Position numbers and translations under genes: made by a program | Shown here: piece after piece, positions 7,852-14,530 of the stretch | How the letters are laid out: every line of letters starts with the position of its first letter | Numbering within the stretch: position 1 is the first letter of the stretch | Assembly (NCBI GenBank): GCA_023416955.1 | Contig: JAEZGM010000005.1 | Location: forward strand, 108,908 to 172,907 | Reading direction: 5' to 3' | Length of the DNA: 64,000 bases | From: Bacillota bacterium | GTDB taxonomy: Bacteria; Bacillota; Clostridia; Oscillospirales; Acutalibacteraceae | The notes under the pieces: model-generated | The model's input: the letters and a program-made list of their open reading frames with translations, nothing else | What the model was told of the DNA's origin: nothing | Databases searched by the model: none

Positions 7852-8508
7852 TTATTCATCCTCTCCGCGGTATTCCCGCAGTATCTTTCGGGCGGTTTCG
7901 GCATCCACAGCCTGAAATTCTTCTTCGGAGCAGCCCACACTCTCCACTATTTCCAACGATTTGCGGTACACTTCCATCCGTGTACTCTGCACCGCCGGCT
8001 CCTGCTGACCGTGCAGAAAAAAGGAAAACGTCATTCGTCCGGCGGCTTCGTCCAGCGAACAGAAATAGCAGGAATCCACGACCGCTCCGTGTTTTTGATT
8101 TGCAACGTCCAGCATGGCCAGCTTGGTGAGTTCCGCGGCAAAGTCATTCAGCCCCGATTCGAAAATCAGCACTTTTTCTTTCAGTTCCGCCAAAGAAACC
8201 ACCACGCGCTTTTTCAGTCCGGCGAGCTGGGGGAACTTCTGTTCCACACTCACCGCTCCGAGGGTTCGGTCATTCCCGTTGGGCACCACATAAACCATAT
8301 ATTTCAATTCGCTGTCATGATAAAGACAGGGATAAACCAACTGCGCTTCATAACCGCACGCCGGGCACTTCCAGTCGAAGAGCGTTTCATCCAGCACAAC
8401 GTTCCTCAGCTCCGGGTTTTTCTGCGCGTCAATTCCGGGGTACATCTGGGTTTTAACAGCCGCACCGCAGCTTGGGCAGCTTACATCCTTGTTCATCTGC
8501 GTTGGCAT
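7852..8508 (-). CDS. CpXC-domain zinc-ribbon protein
   Basis: The N-terminus carries two Cys pairs, CPSCGAAV and CPACGYEA, about 35 residues apart, matching the CpXC domain, a probable zinc ribbon of unknown role. The remaining 150 residues are an uncharacterised alpha/beta region ending in an acidic helix. The start at 8508 has TAAGGAGG upstream; an internal Met four residues later is possible. It lies directly upstream of asnB with a 2-nt gap. No enzyme activity can be inferred. Confidence 0.8.
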   Translation of the reverse strand: MPTQMNKDVSCPSCGAAVKTQMYPGIDAQKNPELRNVVLDETLFDWKCPACGYEAQLVYPCLYHDSELKYMVYVVPNGNDRTLGAVSVEQKFPQLAGLKKRVVVSLAELKEKVLIFESGLNDFAAELTKLAMLDVANQKHGAVVDSCYFCSLDEAAGRMTFSFFLHGQQEPAVQSTRMEVYRKSLEIVESVGCSEEEFQAVDAETARKILREYRGEDE

Positions 8509-8789
8509 TCCGGTTCCTCCTTAGCCTTTGCGTATTTGGTTATTATATCACAGCAAGGAACAAAAAGGAATACGGTTCGGGCATCATGTGCGCGCGGCAG
8601 GCGAAACTTTCTTTTACATTTTGTCTGACTTGATTTACAAAAATTTGTGACGCTGTATTACAAAGTATTTCCACATGCCGATATTATTTGCAAATGCGAA
8701 ATCATACTGTTATTTTTGGCCTTTTTGCGCTATAATAACAGAAGAAAATTTATTATTGATTTGCCGCTTTTGCGGCCGGGAGGTAAGCT

Positions 8790-9341
8790 ATGAACTTTTT
8801 TGAAAGCCTGTCCAGCAATCTTACAAAGGCGGTTGACTTCGTTGTCGACAAAAACCGCAAAGCCGCTATGATTAACCGGCTTCAGGTCGTAATTAAAAAC
8901 GAACGGGAAAATGAATCGCGTGCATATGTCGCGCTGGGAAAATATTATTTCGAGCATCTGCGTGATCCTGAAAACGAGGAAACCGAGCTGCTTTGCCGCA
9001 CGGTGGACTTTTCAGACCGCCGCATGAAGAAAGCGTTTGCCAAACTGGATGAAATCACCGCGCCCGAGGGCTGTGAGGAAGACTCCTGTACCGAATGCGG
9101 CAGCGATTGCGATTACTGCCCTTATTCCGAAGAACCGGAAGAAGTGCAGGATCCGGACATTCAGCCCGAGGAACCCTCCGTCGCCCCCGCCCGTAAGGAG
9201 TTCTGCGATGAAAACAATCCCAGTGTTTCCTGCATTGTAAGCAGAGCCAATGAGAATGCGGACGTTCCTTCCGCGGCTTATGCTGATGAAGTAAACGAAG
9301 AGGCCGCGGACGATACAACGGTTCCGCCGGAGTTTTTATGA
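8790..9341 (+). CDS. Hypothetical Cys-rich acidic protein coupled to mnmA
   Basis: A 183-residue protein of unknown family. Residues 1-90 are charged and helical (MNFFESLSSNLTKAVDFV; then RRMKKAFAKLDEI). At about residues 92-112 a cluster of five cysteines (CEEDSCTECGSDCDYCPY) could bind a metal, and an acidic, probably disordered tail follows. GGGAGGTAAGCT precedes the ATG. Its stop overlaps the mnmA start (ATGA), so the two are translationally coupled. That suggests, without proving, a link to tRNA thiolation. A -10-like TATAAT lies at 8731-8736. Confidence 0.75.
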   Translation: MNFFESLSSNLTKAVDFVVDKNRKAAMINRLQVVIKNERENESRAYVALGKYYFEHLRDPENEETELLCRTVDFSDRRMKKAFAKLDEITAPEGCEEDSCTECGSDCDYCPYSEEPEEVQDPDIQPEEPSVAPARKEFCDENNPSVSCIVSRANENADVPSAAYADEVNEEAADDTTVPPEFL

Positions 9342-10414
9342 AAAAAAGAGTAATGCTCGGCATGAGCGGCGGCGTTGACAGCTCGGTCGCTGCTCTGCTT
9401 CTGCTCGAAGCCGGGTATGATGTCACAGGGGTCACGATGCGGCTGCGCCCCGACGAATATATGCAGCAAAGCGCGGCGGGAGGCTGCTGCTCGCTGGACG
9501 ATATTGACGACGCGCGCAGGGTCGCCTACAAGCTGGGCATTGAGCATATGGTGCTCAATTTTCAGGAAGTGTTTGAAAAGCAGGTCATCGACTATTTCGC
9601 AGCGCAGTACGCCGCCGGGCTCACGCCGAACCCGTGTATTGCCTGCAACCGGTACGTAAAGTTCGACGCGATGCTGCGCCGTGCCCGCGAACTGGACTTT
9701 GATTATGTTGCCACGGGGCACTATGCGGTAATTGAGCGGAACGATGCGGGGCGCTGGCTGCTGAAACGTGCGCAGAACAGCAAGGACCAAAGCTATGTGC
9801 TGTATTCATTCACACAGGATCAACTGGCGCAAACGCTGATGCCGCTGGGGAACTACACAAAACCGCAGGCAAGGGCACTGGCGGAGGAAGCGGGACTTCC
9901 CGTCGCGCACAAGCCCGACAGCCAGGAAATCTGTTTTGTGGAGAATAAGGATTACGCCGGATTCATTGAGCAATACACAGGGAATCAGGCGCCGCCGGGC
10001 AGCTTTGTCGATGAGCAAGGGCAGGTCATCGGCCGGCACCGCGGGATTACGCATTACACCATCGGTCAGCGCAAGGGGCTTGGGACAGCCTTCGGAAAAC
10101 CGATGTATGTGACGAAAATAGATACACAGCACAACGAAGTAACGCTGGGCGGGGAAGGCAGCCAGTATTCCGGCTCGCTGACCGCCGCCGATCTGAATTT
10201 CATTCCTTTTGATACATTGGATTTCCCAATCCACGCGCAAGTAAAGGTACGCTATCAGGCGCAGCCCGCACCGGCGGTGCTGACGCCGATGCCGGGCGGC
10301 AGGGTCAGGGTGGAGTTTGAAAGGCCCCAGCGCGCCGTAACTCCCGGACAGGCCGTTGTGTTTTATGACGGCGATCTGGTTCTTGGCGGCGGTACTATCC
10401 AGACGGAAACATAA
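9338..10414 (+). CDS. mnmA: tRNA 2-thiouridylase MnmA (TrmU)
   Basis: Adds sulfur at C2 of the wobble uridine in tRNA-Lys, -Glu and -Gln. The PP-loop ATP-binding motif GMSGGVDSSVAAL is at residues 9-21, the catalytic Cys in NPCIACNRYVKF near residue 100, and the second catalytic Cys in SQEICFVENKDY near residue 197. FDYVATGHYA and GQRKGLG are also typical; 358 aa is normal. It overlaps the upstream gene by 4 nt and is followed by a repeat-type terminator. The cysteine desulfurase that feeds it may be the one at 33.8 kb or another one. Confidence 0.96.
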   Translation: MKKRVMLGMSGGVDSSVAALLLLEAGYDVTGVTMRLRPDEYMQQSAAGGCCSLDDIDDARRVAYKLGIEHMVLNFQEVFEKQVIDYFAAQYAAGLTPNPCIACNRYVKFDAMLRRARELDFDYVATGHYAVIERNDAGRWLLKRAQNSKDQSYVLYSFTQDQLAQTLMPLGNYTKPQARALAEEAGLPVAHKPDSQEICFVENKDYAGFIEQYTGNQAPPGSFVDEQGQVIGRHRGITHYTIGQRKGLGTAFGKPMYVTKIDTQHNEVTLGGEGSQYSGSLTAADLNFIPFDTLDFPIHAQVKVRYQAQPAPAVLTPMPGGRVRVEFERPQRAVTPGQAVVFYDGDLVLGGGTIQTET

Positions 10415-10421
10415 AAAAGAA

Positions 10422-10525
10422 GGGGCTGCGAAATGACTAAAAATTCATTTCGCAGCCCCTCCCTTACGAAAAATCGCTTATGGGTCATAATTAGGCCCGC
10501 ATTCTGTATTTCTTTTTGTGAAGAC
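10422..10525. repeat. Family B two-hairpin repeat (B1), acting as mnmA terminator
   Basis: Hairpin GGGGCTGCGAAATGA/TCATTTCGCAGCCCC (10422-10459) starts 7 nt after the mnmA stop. Next comes a conserved stretch, AATCGCTTATGGGTCATAA and TTAGGCCCGCATT, which forms a second weak hairpin and leads straight into family A repeat A3. An inverted copy (B2) is at 11945-12038. Confidence 0.75.
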
Positions 10526-10629
10526 ATAGTCAGTTAATTTGAAAATAAAGCCAATTTCCAAGCGTAAAATCTATAGATCACAGATCTTCCGCCTGTTTTT
10601 CGGGCGTTCTCTGAAGTAAACTGACTATA
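10526..10629. repeat. Family A repeat, diverged long form (A3)
   Basis: Ends ATAGTCAGTTAA and CTGACTATA are kept, but the interior (CCAAGCGTAAAATC, then GCCTGTTTTTCGGGC) has drifted from other long copies. It lies beside B1. The following stretch, 10630-10854, holds nothing that I recognise. Confidence 0.75.
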
Positions 10630-10854
10630 AATACAAAATCACGATTTCTCTTGCCTCGTCGGTATCTTTATCCCTTGTGCAGCCTTTTTACCATGGAATA
10701 ATTAGGAAGCAAACTGTTCAAAATATGGATGCCGCCCGATTTCCCCAGGTCTTGTTTGTAAAATCTAAACTCAAATAATCCGCTTGACTGCGTCGTTCTA
10801 TGCTTGATATTTAATATTTCGCACAATCCCCACCTTTTTACAAATAAGGCCTAA

Positions 10855-11157
10855 CTAATGCAGTCTGCTGAAGGAATACCCTACTACTCTGCCCAAACGT
10901 GCCCGTGCTTTTTTCAGATGCTTTGATACGGTGGCCGGGGTAACACCCAGTGTATTCGCGGCTTCACGCCCGCTTTTCCCTTCAAAATAGCACATTTGCA
11001 CACATTCGCGCTGACGTTCAGTCAGTTCCCCCTCCACAGCACGCCGCAACGCACAGAGCATCCTGCGGTAGTCCCCGTCATCCTCTTCATTTGTCTTTGG
11101 GTTCAGATTCAGCCTGTCCCCAAACAGATCAATGCTTAAATTCGACTGCCTTTTCAT
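10855..11157 (-). CDS. Sigma-70 region 4-like HTH protein
   Basis: A 100-residue protein whose second half, LTERQRECVQMCYFEGKSGR and then ANTLGVTPATVSKHLKKAR, is a region-4-type helix-turn-helix; no region 2 is present, so it is not a complete sigma factor. Such proteins are common in clostridial accessory regions and may regulate transcription. It overlaps the end of the upstream 75-aa gene by 29 nt, indicating coupled translation. The pair and the lipoprotein to its right sit between inverted B repeats, which hints at transfer as a unit. Confidence 0.7.
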   Translation of the reverse strand: MKRQSNLSIDLFGDRLNLNPKTNEEDDGDYRRMLCALRRAVEGELTERQRECVQMCYFEGKSGREAANTLGVTPATVSKHLKKARARLGRVVGYSFSRLH

Positions 11158-11356
11158 TCTTACCTCCGCGCTGTGTCAAATGATTTCCCGCGTGCAGACA
11201 GTCAAGGTACATTTCATTCAGTGTGAAAATTCTTCTGTACAATTTGGATGCCGTCTCGTTATCGGCGGCTTTTGCCTGCTGCCGAAGCGGTTTGATGTAC
11301 TCTTTCAGCCTGTGCGCCTCTTCCAGATATTGCGCGCCCCATTCGTTGTAATCCAT
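11129..11356 (-). CDS. Hypothetical 75-aa charged partner of the HTH protein
   Basis: A helical, highly charged protein (DYNEWGAQYLEEAHRLKEYI) with no recognised domain. A GGAGG/AAAGGAG tract precedes the ATG at 11356. Its last 29 nt overlap the downstream sigma-region-4-like gene. The arrangement recalls small two-gene units in clostridial accessory DNA in which a short protein precedes an HTH protein; function unknown. Confidence 0.65.
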   Translation of the reverse strand: MDYNEWGAQYLEEAHRLKEYIKPLRQQAKAADNETASKLYRRIFTLNEMYLDCLHAGNHLTQRGGKNEKAVEFKH

Positions 11357-11589
11357 ACTGCTCCTTTCCTTTTCCTCCAGGTTATAATTTAATACTAGTA
11401 CGGAAGAGGCGCCCTTACAAGAGATAATAAGAACAAATGTTCTATTTTGTTCTTTTAAGAGACATTAATGGGACTTTGTATATTATTTTTTAAAATTCCA
11501 TTTTATGGGATTTTAACTACTTTTCTTCTTGTTAATCTTAAGAAAAAGTGATAAACTGTTATTATATTCGGGCGTAAGGGAGAACGTGA

Positions 11590-11922
11590 ATGAAACGGAA
11601 CATCTGTGCAATTCTGTTAATCGCCGTACTCATAATTCCTCTTGCGGGATGCGCAAGGATAAGACCCAAAGAAAATCGTGACAGCATCGTGGGTACGTGG
11701 ACCGATTCCTACGAGCTGACCAAATATCAGTTTCAATCAAACGGAAAAATGAAAATTGAAGCGCTCAATTTAGGTTCCTTCAAAGGCACCTACGAAATTG
11801 ACGGCGACCAAATTACCATCGAATACCGCGTCCTGGTCAAAGATATCAAAAACACCTATCAAATGCGGCTTGACGGAAATATTCTCTATTTGGATGACCA
11901 GCAGTTTACTCGGACTAAGTAA
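11590..11922 (+). CDS. Small lipoprotein, lipocalin-like beta domain
   Basis: Signal peptide with lipobox (LAGC, Cys at about residue 20), then 90 residues of alternating beta strands (VGTWTDS, YQFQSNGKMKIE, FKGTYEIDGDQITIEY, NILYLDD). This matches the pattern of small lipoproteins that carry a 'GTW...G' lipocalin-like domain (DUF5640 type). It should be anchored to the outside of the membrane. Ribosome-binding site AAGGGAG. A half family A repeat begins right after the TAA stop. Confidence 0.7.
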   Translation: MKRNICAILLIAVLIIPLAGCARIRPKENRDSIVGTWTDSYELTKYQFQSNGKMKIEALNLGSFKGTYEIDGDQITIEYRVLVKDIKNTYQMRLDGNILYLDDQQFTRTK

Positions 11923-11944
11923 TTTCTAAAGTGAACTGACTATA
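11923..11944. repeat. Family A half element (A4)
   Basis: Only one terminus, TTCTAAAGTGAACTGACTATA, is present; no partner end is found nearby other than A3, 1.3 kb to the left. Confidence 0.6.
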
Positions 11945-12038
11945 AAAGCAAAATGCGGGCCTAATAATGACCCGCAAGCGATTTACCGAAAAGAAGATGT
12001 TGCGAAATGAGTTCTCACTCATTTCGCAACATCTTCTT
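11945..12038. repeat. Family B two-hairpin repeat (B2) and terminator
   Basis: Contains ATGCGGGCCTAATAATGACC and CGCAAGCGATTTACCG, then a perfect 21-bp hairpin (11991-12011 with 12018-12038) with a T run after it. It is the inverted copy of B1. The right arm encodes the last codons of tadA, so the hairpin reaches inside a reading frame. Confidence 0.75.
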
Positions 12039-12489
12039 TTCCATTTCTTAACTTTCGAAAAAAATCCGTCAGCAGAGCGGCGCATTCCTCTTCCAGAACA
12101 CCGCTCATCAGCTCCGGGCGGTGATTGTACGGCAATTCAAACAGGTTCATAACGGAGCCGCAGGAGCCCGCTTTCCTGTCCTTCGCGCCAAACACAACCC
12201 GGGGAATCCGCGCATTAATAATGGCACCTGCGCACATCGGACACGGCTCCAGTGTCACATAAAGCTCACACTGCCACAGCCGCCAGCCGCCCAACGTCCG
12301 GCAAGCCTGATCGATCGCTTCCAGTTCCGCGTGGAAAAGCGCATTCTTCCCCGTTTCACGCCGGTTGCGCCCCGTACCCACGACCCGGTCGCCGCAGACC
12401 ACAACGGCGCCTACCGGGACTTCGCCCTCCCGCGCCGCTTCGCGCGCCAACGTCAGTGCCTGACGCATCCACTCTTCTTCTCTGCTCAT
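12019..12489 (-). CDS. tadA: tRNA-specific adenosine deaminase TadA
   Basis: Deaminates A34 of tRNA-Arg(ACG) to inosine. The zinc site is visible as HAELEAID (His, catalytic Glu) and PCPMCAGAI (two Cys), with VPVGAVVV and RVVFGAKD as further family marks. 156 aa is normal. The final residues GKEDVAK and the stop come from the hairpin arm of repeat B2, so the native tail may have been replaced. It starts 1 nt after the upstream CPBP stop; the ribosome-binding site is weak, which suggests translational coupling. Confidence 0.95.
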   Translation of the reverse strand: MSREEEWMRQALTLAREAAREGEVPVGAVVVCGDRVVGTGRNRRETGKNALFHAELEAIDQACRTLGGWRLWQCELYVTLEPCPMCAGAIINARIPRVVFGAKDRKAGSCGSVMNLFELPYNHRPELMSGVLEEECAALLTDFFRKLRNGKEDVAK

Positions 12490-12490
12490 A

Positions 12491-13507
12491 TCAATAACTA
12501 ACCAATATTTTGATGGAGGAATACAACGCGAAAATAATCATCGCCACGCCACCCGGGTTTGCGAACAGTGCCCCCAGCTTAGCGGAAAAAGGAAGCCCCG
12601 GGTTCGGAGCCTCGCTGCGGAAAAAGCTCTTATCCTTAATCATCAGCCAGATCAGCGATAAAACGCCCAGTGCAATCATTACGAGCATCACAACGGAGCT
12701 CGCCTGGTTCATAGCCTCGTCTCCATTGTAGCGCTGAACCATTTCAAGCGCATAGGAAATCGAATTATTCAGGAAGTGAATCACGATGGAAGTCCAAAGC
12801 GAGCCGGTGCGCACAACAACCAGCGCCATTACCAGCCCGGCGATGAACGCAAACACCATTTGCACAAAATTGCCGTGATACAAGCCAAAAAGCATCGCCG
12901 ACCCAACAATCGCAAAACCGTTTCCATACTTGCGAAGGCTTTGCAGCACAAGACCGCGGAACAAAAGCTCCTCAACAATCGGCGGAATAACACAGATTAC
13001 GATTCCGTATAAAATCAGAATAGCCGGATCGTCGGTCAGCGGCGACTGGGGCATATCTCCGCTGAATCCAAGCGCTTTTTCAATTGCTACCACAATATTC
13101 GCGGGGATATTGGCAAGCATACACACAGCCGCGCCAAAAAAGACGCAGGCCGCGGTTCTGAAAAAGCCTGTTTTTTGAAACGGCAAAAAGTTTCTCAGAG
13201 AAACTCGTTTAAAAGCAAAATATAAAAGCACCGGAACGGAAAGCCCCACTACATAACCCGCCGCCGTGGTAAGGTAATATAAAATCGGCGTAAAACCGTT
13301 AAAATCCGGATTTGAATAATCTGCGGTGTAACCCACCGCTTTCAAATAATAAGGGCACAGGAACCCTTCAATTCCGATCATCAGCAGCAAAGCCGCGACG
13401 ACGACCCAGCAGACCGCATTGGACGTTTTGCGTAAATTCTTTTTTACACCCCACGCCATATTGTATGCTTCATAATTGAAATTCGGAGAATAGGGCGGAT
13501 AGTACAT
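12491..13507 (-). CDS. CPBP family intramembrane metalloprotease
   Basis: A 338-residue polytopic protein of the CAAX-protease/bacteriocin-processing (ABI) family. The conserved motifs are VEELLFRG (EExxxR), FGLYHGNF (second motif His) and VIHFLNNSI (third motif His), which form the metal site within the membrane. About eight hydrophobic segments are visible. Substrate unknown; relatives process membrane peptides or give immunity to bacteriocins. The start at 13507 has AAGGAGG upstream. It is followed directly by tadA. Confidence 0.9.
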   Translation of the reverse strand: MYYPPYSPNFNYEAYNMAWGVKKNLRKTSNAVCWVVVAALLLMIGIEGFLCPYYLKAVGYTADYSNPDFNGFTPILYYLTTAAGYVVGLSVPVLLYFAFKRVSLRNFLPFQKTGFFRTAACVFFGAAVCMLANIPANIVVAIEKALGFSGDMPQSPLTDDPAILILYGIVICVIPPIVEELLFRGLVLQSLRKYGNGFAIVGSAMLFGLYHGNFVQMVFAFIAGLVMALVVVRTGSLWTSIVIHFLNNSISYALEMVQRYNGDEAMNQASSVVMLVMIALGVLSLIWLMIKDKSFFRSEAPNPGLPFSAKLGALFANPGGVAMIIFALYSSIKILVSY

Positions 13508-13662
13508 AGATCCTCCTTTTAAGCATTGCGCTTAACAGATTATAACCATTCCTCCTCAGTCCACATAAGAAATTATAGCAGACCGAGATAAAAGAAATCG
13601 CGCTCGTATTACAAGAGCGCGAAAAATCAAGAATTTAAACTTACTGCCAGTTTCGGGAAATT

Positions 13663-13739
13663 TGGCGCGCCCGAAGGAATTCGAATCCCCGACCTTCCGC
13701 TTAGGAGGCGGACGCTCTATCCAGCTGAGCTACGGGCGC
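13663..13739 (-). tRNA. tRNA-Arg (anticodon CCT)
   Basis: A 77-nt cloverleaf on the minus strand: acceptor GCGCCCG/CGGGCGC, D arm with AGCTCAGCTGGATAGAG, anticodon loop CTCCTAA (CCT, reads AGG), T arm with GGTTCGAATCC-type loop, and an encoded CCA at 13663-13665. Confidence 0.97.
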
Positions 13740-13804
13740 ATATAACTCCCCTATTATAAATTACTGCATGGCATTTGTCAATCAATGCCCGGAATTTTAA
13801 CCGC

Positions 13805-14284
13805 TTACTCCTTCTTATTCCCACTGTCGTCATTCGCCGCACCGTCTCCCCCTTGCGGCGTGTATGCGGACATATACCCCATGATCAGCAGCGCCATTAT
13901 GCCCAGCGCAAGAAACACAATCAGGTACGGAAGTAGCGTCATTGCGGAATAGTCTACCAACTGGCGGGAAGCGGCTGTGAAAAAACAGGCGGCAGCAGCG
14001 GCCTGCAACGCACTCAGCAGCGTTGCAACGCCAAAATTTCTACGCTCCCTAATCACCAGCATGGACAGCACAACAGCAGCCGGAAGAGCACAGGCCAAAA
14101 TCATATAAAACAGGGCGTCATCGGAAAAGCCCACTCCGCCATAGCGTGCGATCATGCCGAACACACTCAGTGAGTTGCTCTCTTTTCCCGGACTGTTTAT
14201 GATTCTTCCCGCCGGAAAAAACAGGGCCAGAATCGAAACCGCTTCCAATATAATAACCCACATTTTGATTTGTTTTTTATCCAA
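13805..14284 (-). CDS. Hypothetical four-TM membrane protein
   Basis: A 159-residue protein with hydrophobic segments near residues 8-25, 56-76, 86-106 and 118-138, and a charged C-terminal tail (GGDGAANDDSGNKKE). No family is recognised. The start appears to be a TTG at 14284 with GGAG about 10 nt upstream. It lies between the tRNA gene and ppdK and is probably transcribed alone. Confidence 0.6.
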   Translation of the reverse strand: MDKKQIKMWVIILEAVSILALFFPAGRIINSPGKESNSLSVFGMIARYGGVGFSDDALFYMILACALPAAVVLSMLVIRERRNFGVATLLSALQAAAAACFFTAASRQLVDYSAMTLLPYLIVFLALGIMALLIMGYMSAYTPQGGDGAANDDSGNKKE

Positions 14285-14351
14285 AATTCCGTCAACTCCT
14301 TATTTATAATGATACCGCAAAACCTTTCTTTCCGCAATCCTAAACTATTGT

Positions 14352-14380
14352 TATAGTCAGTTCACTTTAGAAAACATCCA
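14352..14380. repeat. Family A half element (A5)
   Basis: The left end TATAGTCAGTTCACTTTAG plus AAAACATCCA is present; no right end follows, so this is a remnant. Confidence 0.6.
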
Positions 14381-14456
14381 ATAGAAAAATGATAAAATTT
14401 TCATGGATTTTCCCCCATCTGCCTTATAATGGAATATTGGTATGAAATAACCCAAA

Positions 14457-14488
14457 AACTCCCCTGCACCTTACGATGCAGGGGAGTT
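14457..14488 (-). terminator. Terminator of ppdK
   Basis: Stem AACTCCCCTGCA/TGCAGGGGAGTT; on the minus strand it is followed by a T run. Confidence 0.8.
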
Positions 14489-14530
14489 CCTATTTATGCG
14501 GGTAGTTGAATAGTTGATCAGCTTGGAAAA

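Noticed and set aside
8581..8640. Further TcdR-type promoter (two TTTACA motifs)
   Set aside because: No CTCYTT at 15-17 nt; the nearest downstream gene has a TATAAT-type -10 instead.
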